From: Picosynechococcus sp. PCC 7117
Lineage (GTDB): Bacteria; Cyanobacteriota; Cyanobacteriia; Cyanobacteriales; MRBY01
Direction of reading: 5' to 3'
DNA: 64,000 nt
Assembly (NCBI RefSeq): GCF_001693275.1
Contig: NZ_CP016477.1
Span: 3,023,721-3,087,720, forward strand
Part shown: positions 1 to 8,984 of the stretch, one piece after another
How the letters are laid out: every line of letters begins with the position of its first letter
Numbering within the stretch: the first letter of the stretch is position 1
Program-made: the position numbers and the translations under genes
Notes under the pieces: generated by a model
Seen by the model: only the letters and a program-made list of their open reading frames with translations
Database searches by the model: none
What the model was told of the DNA's origin: nothing

Positions 1-643
1 ATTTGTGACAAACGGAATTCACGAAAGCGACACCATGAAATAGGAGAGTGGTGCTGATAAAAAATGCGGCCAGATATTCCAGGCCGCCGACCCCATAGGA
101 CAATGCGCCTAGGGCAATGAGGGGCACAAAATGGAAGCGATCAATCAGTTTCAGGATTGGATCTCGCTCAATGTCAGCGGGCAATTTTTTCGGGAAGGTA
201 TTGGGAGAAATGAGCCAGCGGTAATGGGCCCACCAAAACCCCTCCTTAGAGCTGTGGGGATCACCGGGATGGTCACTAAACCGATGGTGATCTTCGTGGT
301 GAGCTTTCCACCAACTCGGCCCCATTTGCCCCGCCGAGGCAGTAATAAAACTGCCGATCCATTTCACCCAGGGGGAAGCTTGGTAGGCTTTGTGGGTCAG
401 GAGACGGTGGTAGATGGCAGTGGTGCCGAGCATTCTCAGCCAGTACCAAAAGATAATCCAAAGGATAGCTCCCCAACTGAGACCTGTAAAAAAGGCGATC
501 GCCATGCCGAGATGACAAAGGATAATCCAGACTGGGCCAGTGGCATAGCTGAGGAGCGTTAGTCGAGAATAGTTGCGGGGACGGGGATTAGGTTGTGGTG
601 GTGTAGAGGGAATCGGGTCAAGAACGTTGCTGTAATGCGTCAA
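1..643 (-). CDS. Fatty acid desaturase, delta-9 type (5' part only)
   Basis: Membrane di-iron desaturase of the acyl-lipid/acyl-CoA delta-9 family, which introduces a double bond into fatty acyl chains of membrane lipids. The gene runs off the left edge, so about 214 residues are visible. Two of the three histidine boxes are present: HRLLTH (residues 79-84) and HHEDHH (115-120), followed by the family signature RFSDHPGDPH. Hydrophobic segments flank the boxes. No ATG lies near the N-terminus; the reading frame opens just after a TAG, and the best start is TTG at 643 with AGGAAA about six bases upstream. The third box (HxxHH) would lie outside the window. Family assignment is firm; regiospecificity and substrate are not shown. 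Confidence 0.85.
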   Translation of the reverse strand, partial: MTHYSNVLDPIPSTPPQPNPRPRNYSRLTLLSYATGPVWIILCHLGMAIAFFTGLSWGAILWIIFWYWLRMLGTTAIYHRLLTHKAYQASPWVKWIGSFITASAGQMGPSWWKAHHEDHHRFSDHPGDPHSSKEGFWWAHYRWLISPNTFPKKLPADIERDPILKLIDRFHFVPLIALGALSYGVGGLEYLAAFFISTTLLFHGVAFVNSVCHK

Positions 644-735
644 AATGCTTTCCTAACGAGTTGAGAATATCTTCTATGAAACCGTGTTTTTACATAACTT
701 TACAACTCGTAAGTCCCGAATCCCTTGCGGTCGGG

Positions 736-1404
736 TCAAATAAATTCGGAAATGTCTTCGTCACAGTCATCGGCTAAATAAGATAAGGAACGGAAGCGGA
801 GGCCGACCAATTGTTCATAGAGGGGGTTGAGTTTGCACATTGGCGGAATATGGACAATTTTTTTGCCAAATAGCTTGATATCCCGCTCAAAGGGGCATTG
901 GGGCGGCACCATCTTACAGATGAAGCGGGCCACGCGGGGATCGTCAATGTCCATGCCATCGAGCCAGTTGCGGATTGGTTTAAGGGCATCAAGGTGAACT
1001 TCTGGTTGGGGGGTTTCGGTGGTGACAGTTTCGGGGTCGTAGAGGGTTTTTTCAAGGTTATGGAGGGCGCTGAGATCTACCCCAAGGGCTTTCCCAAAGG
1101 CTTTGATTTGATCGGCTTCAACAATGGAGTAGACCCCATCGGCGATCGCCATCATCACCGCTGTCCGGAGAAAATTTTCGCGGATATTGAGATCTTCTCC
1201 GAGGTCAGCCGCCAACTCTTGGCCCGTAATCGGTTCTAAGTCCCCTAGGCTACTGTGGGGGGCGAGTTCGTCCTGGGTCAGTCGCGTAATGAGCTCTTGC
1301 TCTTCGGCATCAAAATGACCGTCGGCCCAGGCAATGGTCAGTAGTCCCCGTAACCAAGCCGTGATTTGGCGATCGCTGTAGACAGTTGTGCTCGCAGAAC
1401 TCAT
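736..1404 (-). CDS. TerB-like / Mo-dependent nitrogenase C-terminal domain protein
   Basis: About 222 residues. The N-terminal half resembles the tellurite-resistance TerB fold (ITAWLRGLLTIAWADG, then a second helix pair containing MAIADGVYS). The C-terminal 85 residues match the cyanobacterial domain called Mo-dependent nitrogenase C-terminus, with the cysteine-containing motifs FICKMVPPQCPFERD and HIPPMCKLNPLY. Despite the name, this domain is common in non-diazotrophs and does not imply nitrogen fixation; its biochemical role is not known to me. The frame stays open to an ATG at 1494, but the recognisable domain begins soon after the ATG at 1404 (MSSAS), which I prefer; 1437 is also possible. 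It stands alone on the minus strand. Confidence 0.75.
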   Translation of the reverse strand: MSSASTTVYSDRQITAWLRGLLTIAWADGHFDAEEQELITRLTQDELAPHSSLGDLEPITGQELAADLGEDLNIRENFLRTAVMMAIADGVYSIVEADQIKAFGKALGVDLSALHNLEKTLYDPETVTTETPQPEVHLDALKPIRNWLDGMDIDDPRVARFICKMVPPQCPFERDIKLFGKKIVHIPPMCKLNPLYEQLVGLRFRSLSYLADDCDEDISEFI

Positions 1405-1623
1405 AGCTGTTTCAAAAATCTGTAACTCTTTCCCCATTGTAGGCAAGAAATCAAGAAGCCATAGAAAATACAGTGAAATTAATCCATGCCCCAAAAAGAT
1501 TAAGATCTAATTATCAATTTTTCGGGCTGCTTTAACTAAATTAATGAGGTAAAATCGATGTTATTTATTGATTTTTAATAAGCTAATTTTCTAAACACTG
1601 TTTTGTGATTTACAGAATATTTT

Positions 1624-2742
1624 CTAAGTATTTGTTGGAGGTAGATCAAAACCAAAAGTAAAACAAAATTTAGCCCCTTGGTTAACCCGTGTTTCGGCCC
1701 AGATCTGTCCCCGATGCACTTCGATAATACGCCTAACAATTGCTAAGCCAACTCCTGTTCCTTCAAATTCAGATTGGGTGTGGAGTCGCTTAAATGGCAA
1801 AAAAATCTCTTCTAGATGTTCTGCGGTAAAACCAACACCATTATCTTCTAGGCAGTAAGTTTGAGAATCGATTTTATAAAATTTTATTTGAGGATTTTTG
1901 ACCTTGCTGGTGTATTTCCAGGCATTTTCAAATAGGTTTTCAAAGGCCATCTTAAGGAGCGGGCGATCGCCTAGGATAATTACATCCGGTTCGATTTTAA
2001 TTTCTATGGCTCGATCAGGGGTTTCACCTTGGAGATCCTGAATAATTTCTATGGCAATTTCACTTAAATTAATCCTCTCAAGGGTTAATTGCTTTTCTTT
2101 GATTTCTGCAAGGCGCATCAAGTCAGAAATGATATGATTCATTTCCTTAGCAGAATTCGCAATAATATCTAACGTCTCTAAGGTTTCTTCGTCAAAGGTA
2201 TCAACATCACCTAAGAGCAAGTCACAAAACCCTAATAATTTCGTTAATGGCCGCCGTAAATCATGGGAAACCATATAGTTAAAGGATTTTAGATCTTGGT
2301 TGATCTGGGCTAACTGGTTATTTTTTTCTTCAAGCTCCTGGGCATTACGCAAAATCTTAAGTTGATTTTCAACGCGCACAAGCACCTCATACATATCAAA
2401 GGGCTTATTAATATAGTCAACACCCCCTAAGGAAAAAGCCTTCACCTTATCGAAAACATCATTTAAAGCACTGATGAAAATAATGGGAATTTTGGCGGTG
2501 TCTGGATTAGCCTTTAGCCGTTGACAAACGCCATAACCATCTAAGATGGGCATTTTAATATCCAGCAGGATCAAATCAGGGGGATCCGCTGCCACTGCTT
2601 TGAGGGCTTGTTTGCCATTGATCACCTGTCGCACTTCGTGGCCCTTTTCAACCAAAATTTCTGAAAGAAGTTGTAGGTTTTCAGGAACATCATCAACAAT
2701 TAAAATATCGCCTCGGTGCTGCAGATAAGAATCTTGAATCAT
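1624..2742 (-). CDS. Response regulator-histidine kinase hybrid (REC-HisKA-HATPase)
   Basis: Soluble two-component protein of about 372 residues with an N-terminal receiver and a C-terminal kinase, the order typical of many cyanobacterial phosphorelay kinases. With the ATG at 2742, the receiver has acidic pair DD, phospho-acceptor D61 (LILLDIKMP) and conserved K113 (NKPFD). A helical linker precedes the HisKA box SHDLRRPL with H160. The HATPase has an N-box (ENLFENAWKYT), G1 (DNGVGF) and G2 (GTGVGLAIV). All catalytic motifs look intact. There are no membrane segments, so the input probably comes from another kinase or partner. The frame extends to two GTG codons at 2760, but the ATG is the simpler start. 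No cognate partner gene is adjacent. Confidence 0.9.
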   Translation of the reverse strand: MIQDSYLQHRGDILIVDDVPENLQLLSEILVEKGHEVRQVINGKQALKAVAADPPDLILLDIKMPILDGYGVCQRLKANPDTAKIPIIFISALNDVFDKVKAFSLGGVDYINKPFDMYEVLVRVENQLKILRNAQELEEKNNQLAQINQDLKSFNYMVSHDLRRPLTKLLGFCDLLLGDVDTFDEETLETLDIIANSAKEMNHIISDLMRLAEIKEKQLTLERINLSEIAIEIIQDLQGETPDRAIEIKIEPDVIILGDRPLLKMAFENLFENAWKYTSKVKNPQIKFYKIDSQTYCLEDNGVGFTAEHLEEIFLPFKRLHTQSEFEGTGVGLAIVRRIIEVHRGQIWAETRVNQGAKFCFTFGFDLPPTNT

Positions 2743-2944
2743 AATGCTTAAGTTCACCACATTGGCTTTGGAATTACCCCTGACAGGATGGCATTGAAAT
2801 GATGAGAATTACGCGCATTAAAACATTGGTTTGGCTTAAACCCTAGTTTTCTTTTATTATTCCATTAATTTTTTTAGAAAAATGTAAAGAGTTCAAAAAG
2901 TATGCCATCCGGCTTTCATGATGCTTATTCTGATGATACAAACG

Positions 2945-4561
2945 TTAAAATTCTGGGGCGCTCTGGATTGTGTGTGGGTTTTTGGTTTTGGGGTGCATAA
3001 AAGTTAAGGCTGTGGCCTGGAGATGTAGACGGGGGGCGGCCCGGTTGCCATAGAGGCGATCGCCAAGGATTGGATTGTTTAACCCGTCGGGGTGGGCGCA
3101 ATGGACCCGGAGTTGGTGGGTGCGGCCTGTAATTGGCTTGAGTTTGAGGCGATGGGAATCTAATTTAATGAAATAGGTTTCGCTGGGTTTGCCCCGTTGC
3201 GCATCTACTTTTTGCCGGGGGCGATCGCCAGGGTCTGCCCAGAGGGGAAGGGTAATTATTCCTTCTGGACGCTGAATTTTTTCCTCTAGGAGAGCTTCGT
3301 ATTCTTTATGAATTTTGCGGCGGCGAAACTGGGTTTGCAGATTCTGTTGGGTTTCAGCGTTTTTGGCAAATAAAAGAATTCCGGACGTATCTTGGTCGAG
3401 GCGATGGACAAGGAAAATATCTTGATAATCGCGGCGCAATCGGGAAAATGCACTGTCATAGGTCTGGCTACTGCGCCCTGGAATCGAGGGGAGACCAGCG
3501 GGTTTATGGATGGCAATAAGGCTGTGATCTTCGTAGATGATTTCTAGGGGAATTTCTGGGGTCGTCAAAATATCTTGAAAAGATTTCCCCCCCAAGCCCG
3601 AAAGCAAAAAGCCGAGGATCGGTTGGCAGCGCTCTTCACAAGCTAAATAGAATTCGCCTACTTGTTTGTCAGGGCTGTTTTTACCCCACCAAAATTCCGC
3701 CATGGCCAAGGGTTTAAGGTTCTGTTTCGCGGCATAGTTGAGAAGCTTAGGCGCACAACAATCGCCGGTGCCGGTGGGTAAACCAGTGGGAAATAAATCG
3801 GCGATCGCCTTTGATTCTCCTTGAAAATTTTTGAGGTGATAGACCTGGTGCATCCGTTTTTGGAGGGTGCGAGACAGGGTTTTGCGGCGCTGGCGGAGGC
3901 TTTGTAAGTCTTGATCAGCTTGGTCAATAATCACCGTGAGAGGATTAATCTCTTGATCCCTGGCCTGTTTGAGATCGCGTTTGTGGTTGCTTTCCTGGCG
4001 GCTTTCTTCTTCAAGGGCGGCGATCGCTTGCGCTAATTCGGCTCCCGTTAAATGGGTCTGGTAAACTTCGCGTTTTTGGCGGCGTACCTGTTTTTTCTGG
4101 CGACGTTCTTGATTAAACTGCGCGATTTTTGTTTGCCATTGTTGCTGCAACGTTTGGTAAGTTTTTCGTTCTGGTAGGGTTTCTAGGCGTTGGATTTCCC
4201 GGCGAATCTGGCGTAACTGGGCGAGAATTTCTTGCTCTTCTAAAATCAGGCGATCGCCCCCATCCATCGGTGGCACCCAACCGGGGAGGACTTTTTCGCC
4301 TTTAAGCAGTCCCGAAAATGCCTTGAGAAATACCCGTTGCCCGGTGGCCGTTTCTGCTAGCAATACCCCGTACATTTTCCCTTCCCAATTAAAATCCGGA
4401 TTTTCCCTTAGTTCCGCCATTAATTCACGGGCGATCGCCTCAGCATTTTTGGTGCGGGGGAGACGACAAAGTTGTTTAGTGGCCGGACAAACCCCCTCAT
4501 ACCAAGCAGTAACAACATCGGGTTCCAATTGTGGTTGATAGGGGAATCGGGGCGAAGCCAT
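2945..4561 (-). CDS. RluA-family pseudouridine synthase with long N-terminal extension
   Basis: Predicted RNA pseudouridine synthase of 538 residues, roughly twice the usual RluA length. The C-terminal 200 residues carry the catalytic motif HRLDQDTSG (386-394, nucleophile D389), an RTHQLRVH motif and GDRLYG. The N-terminal ~340 residues hold a long charged coiled-coil stretch (about 105-245) and a segment containing GDCCAPKLL and AEFWWGK, found in the long RluA-like subgroup. The target RNA cannot be read from the sequence. The gene is monocistronic on the minus strand with ATG at 4561. Confidence 0.88.
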   Translation of the reverse strand: MASPRFPYQPQLEPDVVTAWYEGVCPATKQLCRLPRTKNAEAIARELMAELRENPDFNWEGKMYGVLLAETATGQRVFLKAFSGLLKGEKVLPGWVPPMDGGDRLILEEQEILAQLRQIRREIQRLETLPERKTYQTLQQQWQTKIAQFNQERRQKKQVRRQKREVYQTHLTGAELAQAIAALEEESRQESNHKRDLKQARDQEINPLTVIIDQADQDLQSLRQRRKTLSRTLQKRMHQVYHLKNFQGESKAIADLFPTGLPTGTGDCCAPKLLNYAAKQNLKPLAMAEFWWGKNSPDKQVGEFYLACEERCQPILGFLLSGLGGKSFQDILTTPEIPLEIIYEDHSLIAIHKPAGLPSIPGRSSQTYDSAFSRLRRDYQDIFLVHRLDQDTSGILLFAKNAETQQNLQTQFRRRKIHKEYEALLEEKIQRPEGIITLPLWADPGDRPRQKVDAQRGKPSETYFIKLDSHRLKLKPITGRTHQLRVHCAHPDGLNNPILGDRLYGNRAAPRLHLQATALTFMHPKTKNPHTIQSAPEF

Positions 4562-4637
4562 GACAATACGACGCTCATCTTTTGTAAACGTAAGCCCTTT
4601 ATTTTAGGCGTGAGCACACCGTTTGTCCGCTGGTGAC

Positions 4638-5084
4638 CTATGCGATTGCCAATAGTTGGCGCAAACATAATATTGATTGGCGTGCCTCAAACTTAAATGC
4701 TGCCGTGACAAAAATATAGCCGAAAATAAGCATCCCCACGGGAATGAAACCGATTAGAACAATAGATAATTCTAGTAAATGAAAAGCGGCGATCGCTAAC
4801 AATCCAGAAGCAAAACCCAGCCAACCAACCATGAAACAGATTATTAAAATATGCGGGGCCATTGTCACTTTAATAATGCTTCCTTCCCCTGTGGATTTGA
4901 TTTTACCTTTCATGATCGGCAGAAAAGAATTTGTGTAATGGATGACACGTCGAATTTCAAATGTGTTTTGGCTGACGGTACCTCGAACAATGTGATTTTG
5001 AATGGCATCGACTAATCTTTGTCGTACTGCTGCTGGTTGAAGATGTGTCTTGAGAATTAACTGAGTAAAAGGGCGAAAAGTCAT
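4638..5084 (-). CDS. Hypothetical two-TM membrane protein
   Basis: 148 residues, function not recognised. The soluble N-terminal half contains the pattern HYTNSFLPIMKGKI followed by GSIIKVTM, seen in a family of uncharacterised bacterial membrane proteins. Two strongly hydrophobic segments follow (about 78-100 and 105-125), and the C-terminus is short and basic. It lies between the pseudouridine synthase and the phosphodiesterase gene, all on the minus strand, with a 26-bp gap to the latter, so co-transcription with it is possible. Confidence 0.7.
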   Translation of the reverse strand: MTFRPFTQLILKTHLQPAAVRQRLVDAIQNHIVRGTVSQNTFEIRRVIHYTNSFLPIMKGKIKSTGEGSIIKVTMAPHILIICFMVGWLGFASGLLAIAAFHLLELSIVLIGFIPVGMLIFGYIFVTAAFKFEARQSILCLRQLLAIA

Positions 5085-5110
5085 CGGTTGGTTTGGTTTT
5101 TGTTGCGTCT

Positions 5111-5998
5111 TTAGAATACTTCGCCGCCGTCTAGGAGCTGAGCCATTGGTTGCGGTTGCTGCTGGAGATGCTGCTGGAGGTGACGGGGATGATCGGTAAT
5201 GAAATAATCAATGTTTTGTTCTACAAGGCGATCAATCTGGGCTAATTCCTGGGCCAATTTTTTCGGGTTTTGACTTTTATGGGGTGGTGAAAAAATCGTC
5301 CAAGCACCGACGGCTAATTGGTGTTGATGGAGTCGCTGAATGGTTTGTTTTTTAAATAGATTAACGTTGAGACTGACTAAGCTGGCATCGAGGATTTTTT
5401 CTAAAATGTGACTTTCAGTAAATTTGCGAATGAAGAAATTTTTGGTCACCAAAGGCGAGTAGAGAATGCCTGTTTCAATGGGGTGATGGGTGAGCTTCAG
5501 CCAGATCAAAGCCCAAATACTAAAGGAGGTAACAAATGCTTCCTGTTGCAGCCCCATTTTTTCGATCAATTGGGCGACGGCAATGCCTGTTTTCCGTTGC
5601 TGGAGGTTGAGGCGGGGGGCTTTCATCTCGATATTGATTAACAATTTGCCCCGCAGTTCGCTCAACACATCTTCAAGGAGAGGAATTTTTTCGGGTTGGG
5701 GATAGGTGTAGGTTTGTTTGCCGATTTTGAGGGAATCTTTAATGCGCAGGGTTTGGATCTCTGGCCAGGTCATTTCGGTAATTTTCCCTGTGACCCCCGT
5801 CAGCCGCTTGGTATAGAGGTCATGGAAAACCACCAATTTGCCATCCTTTGTGAGGAAAGTATCGAGTTCAACGCCGTCTAAACCTAAGGCGATCGCCTTT
5901 TGGAAACCCGCCATGGTATTTTCTTGGTGATCGGTCACAACCCCCCGATGGCCCAAGATTAGGGGATGTGCGGACGGCTGAAAAAATCTCGATTGCAT
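5111..5998 (-). CDS. Glycerophosphodiester phosphodiesterase
   Basis: Predicted cytosolic GDPD/UgpQ-type enzyme of 295 residues that hydrolyses glycerophosphodiesters (deacylated phospholipids) to sn-glycerol 3-phosphate and an alcohol. The family core is complete: GHRG near the N-terminus, QENT, the metal-binding VELD and VFHD motifs, and a C-terminal ITDHP. There is no signal peptide. The product G3P is the acceptor for GgpS and the substrate of GlpD, both encoded within the next 21 kb, so it could feed the same pool; this link is an inference. Confidence 0.9.
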   Translation of the reverse strand: MQSRFFQPSAHPLILGHRGVVTDHQENTMAGFQKAIALGLDGVELDTFLTKDGKLVVFHDLYTKRLTGVTGKITEMTWPEIQTLRIKDSLKIGKQTYTYPQPEKIPLLEDVLSELRGKLLINIEMKAPRLNLQQRKTGIAVAQLIEKMGLQQEAFVTSFSIWALIWLKLTHHPIETGILYSPLVTKNFFIRKFTESHILEKILDASLVSLNVNLFKKQTIQRLHQHQLAVGAWTIFSPPHKSQNPKKLAQELAQIDRLVEQNIDYFITDHPRHLQQHLQQQPQPMAQLLDGGEVF

Positions 5999-6095
5999 CG
6001 CGGAAAAATCCTCTAATCACTTCTCCCACGGTAAAAAGTAACAGCGCGACAGGGCATAATGGGGACAGTAAACTTTACAAACAGTTACAAATTCC

Positions 6096-6950
6096 ATGAC
6101 ATCTGCGGCGGTTTCCCTCGATAAAGTCACCAAGGTTTTTAGTAAAGTCCCGGTGGTCAATGAGCTTTCCTTTGCGATTCAAGCTGGGGAAATGTACGGT
6201 CTGTTGGGGCCAAACGGGGCGGGGAAATCCACCACGATCCGGATGTTGATCACCCTCACCGAACCCACAAGCGGCAAAATTTCCATTGCTGGGGAAGATG
6301 TGATGCAAAATCGCGCCCATGCCAAACGCAATATTGGCGTGGTGTTGCAACAGATGAGTGTGGATGTGGATCTCACGGTTTGGGAAAACTTGGAATTCCA
6401 TGGCCGCCTACACCATATTCCCAATCCCCGTCGGCAACGGTTAATTCGTCAGTCTCTGGAGTATGTAGAACTGAGCGATCGCCGCGATGCTCTGGTGAAA
6501 ACCCTATCGGGGGGGATGAAACGCCGCGTCCAGATTGCCCGTGCTCTGTTGCATGAACCCAAAATTCTCTTTCTCGATGAACCCACCGTTGGCCTGGATC
6601 CCCAAACCCGCCGTCGTCTCTGGGAAATCATTCGTGACCTCAACAAAAATGGCATGACGATTCTCCTGACCACCCACTACATGGAGGAAGCTGCTACCCT
6701 CTGCGATCGCATTGGCATTATGGAAGCGGGTCGCCTGATCGACGAGGGCACTTTCGAGGAACTCCAGGCAAAATATGGCAAAGGTTTAGTCGTCAAACAA
6801 AAAGGCGATCGCTGGGAATACAAATTTTTCCCGACCCTCCAAGAGGCAGAACATTATCTCGACAACTTGCCCGATAAAACCAGCATGATGGTGCGCGAAT
6901 CCAACCTCGAAGATATTTTCGTCGAACTCACCGGGCGGCAGTTGGACTAA
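6096..6950 (+). CDS. ABC transporter ATP-binding protein (ABC-2/DrrA type)
   Basis: ATPase subunit of 284 residues of an ABC-2-type exporter. Walker A is GPNGAGKST, the signature is LSGGMKRR, Walker B is ILFLDEPTVGLD, and the switch histidine sits in LTTHYMEEA. The C-terminal 50 residues form the small extra domain common in DrrA/NodI-like ATPases. No permease gene follows; the next gene is convergent, so the membrane partner must be encoded elsewhere. The ATG at 6096 is well placed relative to the first strand of the domain. Cargo unknown. Confidence 0.9.
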   Translation: MTSAAVSLDKVTKVFSKVPVVNELSFAIQAGEMYGLLGPNGAGKSTTIRMLITLTEPTSGKISIAGEDVMQNRAHAKRNIGVVLQQMSVDVDLTVWENLEFHGRLHHIPNPRRQRLIRQSLEYVELSDRRDALVKTLSGGMKRRVQIARALLHEPKILFLDEPTVGLDPQTRRRLWEIIRDLNKNGMTILLTTHYMEEAATLCDRIGIMEAGRLIDEGTFEELQAKYGKGLVVKQKGDRWEYKFFPTLQEAEHYLDNLPDKTSMMVRESNLEDIFVELTGRQLD

Positions 6951-6970
6951 GTTTTGAACGAAGTCAACGC

Positions 6971-7552
6971 TCACCAAATGGTGCTCAAATCCAATTGAAA
7001 ATTCGGTAAGACAGTTGCGCCATCGAGAAACTCAGGTTGCTCAAGAATTTCTACGGGTTGACCGCTGCGATACACCTCAACTTGCCGATTTTGACGATTA
7101 ATTAGCCAACCCAACCGCGACCCATTGTCGATAAATTCCTGTAATTTGGCTTGGGTGCGGGCTAGGGAATCCGTCGGTGACAATAGCTCCACAACAAAAT
7201 CTGGACAGAGGGGTAAAAATCTCGTCTTTACTTCCGGTGCGAGGGCTTCCCAGCGGGCCGAGGGAATCCAGGCGGCATCAGGCGATCGCATCGCCCCATT
7301 GGGCAAAATAAATCCCCCAGAAGAATCAAATGTTTTACCCAGTTTGCATTGGTGATTCCAGAGCCATAATTGTGCAGTGAGGCTGGCATTACGTTCGCTA
7401 GTTTCGCCACCAGTGGGGGACATAATCGCTAAATCTCCTTGGGCATTCCGCTCAAAACGGAAATTTTTATTTTGCTGGCAGAGTTGAAAAAATTGTTCGT
7501 CGCTGAAATTGCAATTTTCAAGATTTAACTCTAAAGGAAGGGTCACGTCCAT
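6971..7552 (-). CDS. Uma2 family (DUF820) nuclease-fold protein
   Basis: 193-residue protein of the Uma2/DUF820 family, a restriction-endonuclease-like fold greatly expanded in cyanobacteria. Visible signature elements are MSPTGGETSERN, the acidic SPDAAWIP, PDFVVELLSPTDS and the lysine-containing QAKLQEFIDNG leading to LGWLINRQ. These fit a PD-(D/E)xK-type active site. Biological role is unsettled for the family. It converges with the ABC ATPase gene, their 3' ends only 20 bp apart. Confidence 0.85.
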   Translation of the reverse strand: MDVTLPLELNLENCNFSDEQFFQLCQQNKNFRFERNAQGDLAIMSPTGGETSERNASLTAQLWLWNHQCKLGKTFDSSGGFILPNGAMRSPDAAWIPSARWEALAPEVKTRFLPLCPDFVVELLSPTDSLARTQAKLQEFIDNGSRLGWLINRQNRQVEVYRSGQPVEILEQPEFLDGATVLPNFQLDLSTIW

Positions 7553-7621
7553 TGCCTAAACTTCCACCGGTGGGCTACTACTGCCATTATAGTGAGCTTG
7601 TTCAAGGCTCAAATTCACCTC

Positions 7622-8872
7622 TTATTTTTCAGCCCGGTTTGTCGCAGCTTGTTGAAAAAGGGCGGTGTATTGTTCAAACCCTCCCGGAAAAGCAACGTTA
7701 ATTTGTAACGGATCAGCCGGATCGGTAATGCCCCCAATCACTTGGGTTTGACCATTGATTGTCCCCAGTTTTAAGGGAATCCGATTTTTTAATTCTCCCT
7801 GGGAGCTGTCGATATACACGACGAGATTGCCGCTCTTTGCCCATTTACCAATGTCTTGGACGAGCTGAAGGAATAGGCGATCGCTCCCCCCCCGTCGAAC
7901 TTGATCGCCTTCGGTGTGACTTGTGACCGTATCGCCGACGCCAACGATTAACGGCATCAATTGCGGATCAAAATTCTCTTGCACCAGTTGCAATAGTTCC
8001 TCGTGGTTTTGGGGCGCTTGGCGAGCGTTAAAGGTTTCCCCTAGGGGATAGTGGCCCGTGCGTTGGGCATAATAATAATTCAGCAGCACTAAAACCCCCG
8101 CTTCTTTGACGGCACCACGCACCATAAACTGAAAATCTGTGGTGCCAGAATCCTTGGCTGTGGCAAAGCGAACAATTTCTTTCCCCACATTATCTCTGCC
8201 TAGATTAGGCGCATAGTGCACGAAAAAACTATTGTCTAAACCCTGTTGACTCGCTTTTTCAAGCAAATCATTCATCAGGGTTTCCATGGTGCGCTGGAGG
8301 TCTTGGTAAATCTCTAGGCGATCGCCTAAATATTCGGCCAGGACATTTAAATTTGCCGTTGGCGAAACGAGATTATCTAAAACAGAAGCATGGATCAGCT
8401 CAGGTTGAAGCTCAGCGGGGAAAATATCAGCGTATTTAGTAAAAAATCGCCCTAAACATTGACCAATTAAATCTGGCACCGTTCCAAGAAAATCTAGCTC
8501 TGCCTGGCTGACACCGGGATGGGAAATCTGACCATTATCCGTCTGCCATTGCACGCCCCCCGCCGCTAAACCGGGTAAATAGCTTGTTTCATCTTTAGCT
8601 GCAACATTGCGAAATGCCCGTTCGACGATGCGATTTACTCCCCTTCTGCCTTCATGTTCACCGTTGGTGAGGACAAAAAAGTGGTCTTTAAACTTGCGTG
8701 TGGCGCGGATATAGTCAGGATCAATTTTGCGGGTTAAAGGGTCTTTGACTAACCCCATGCAAACGCCATCTAAATCCTGAATAATGAGTAAATTTTCTGT
8801 GTTGCTGAGGGTTGAAAGGAAGGCTTCATGATCAAGGGAATAATGTTGGTCATGGAGCAGTAAAGCAGTCAT
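7622..8872 (-). CDS. ggpP: Glucosylglycerol-3-phosphate phosphatase (GgpP/StpA)
   Basis: 416 residues, the length of the Synechocystis salt-tolerance protein StpA/GgpP. It dephosphorylates glucosylglycerol phosphate to the osmolyte glucosylglycerol, the second step of its synthesis in the cytosol. The N-terminal HAD-like motif is IQDLDGVCMGLVKDP, with a downstream FFVLTNGEHEGRRG, and near the C-terminus GVGDTVTSH. It is the last gene of a minus-strand set gghA-glpK-ggpP (gaps of 81 and 112 bp). ggpS is 14 kb away on the other strand, so synthesis genes are not in one operon. Recognition rests on overall similarity to StpA as I know it. Confidence 0.88.
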   Translation of the reverse strand: MTALLLHDQHYSLDHEAFLSTLSNTENLLIIQDLDGVCMGLVKDPLTRKIDPDYIRATRKFKDHFFVLTNGEHEGRRGVNRIVERAFRNVAAKDETSYLPGLAAGGVQWQTDNGQISHPGVSQAELDFLGTVPDLIGQCLGRFFTKYADIFPAELQPELIHASVLDNLVSPTANLNVLAEYLGDRLEIYQDLQRTMETLMNDLLEKASQQGLDNSFFVHYAPNLGRDNVGKEIVRFATAKDSGTTDFQFMVRGAVKEAGVLVLLNYYYAQRTGHYPLGETFNARQAPQNHEELLQLVQENFDPQLMPLIVGVGDTVTSHTEGDQVRRGGSDRLFLQLVQDIGKWAKSGNLVVYIDSSQGELKNRIPLKLGTINGQTQVIGGITDPADPLQINVAFPGGFEQYTALFQQAATNRAEK

Positions 8873-8917
8873 AAAGTCTTTTGAAATTCAATGGGTGTGC
8901 AGTAGTTTGAGGAATTC

Positions 8918-8983
8918 GTATCCCCTAGATCTTCTTTGTGAAGGGGGACTTGCTGTGGGCAGAAGCCCTCCCCAAGGAGGAAG
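8918..8983. repeat. Dispersed hairpin repeat between glpK and ggpP
   Basis: GC-rich imperfect inverted repeat: TCCCC and CTTC on one side pair with GAAG and GGGGA on the other across TTTGT, followed by a second GC-rich arm (GCCCTCCCC...). A related stretch lies at 39851-39893. It sits in the intergenic gap of a co-directional gene set and may act as an mRNA-processing or stabilising hairpin. Confidence 0.45.
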
Positions 8984-8984
8984 T

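Noticed and set aside
131..562. 143-codon plus-strand frame at the left edge
   Set aside because: It lies antisense to the desaturase, whose histidine boxes identify the true frame.
736..1404. Reading the Mo-nitrogenase C-terminal domain as evidence for nitrogen fixation
   Set aside because: The domain name is historical; no nif gene is present in the window and the domain is found in non-fixing strains.
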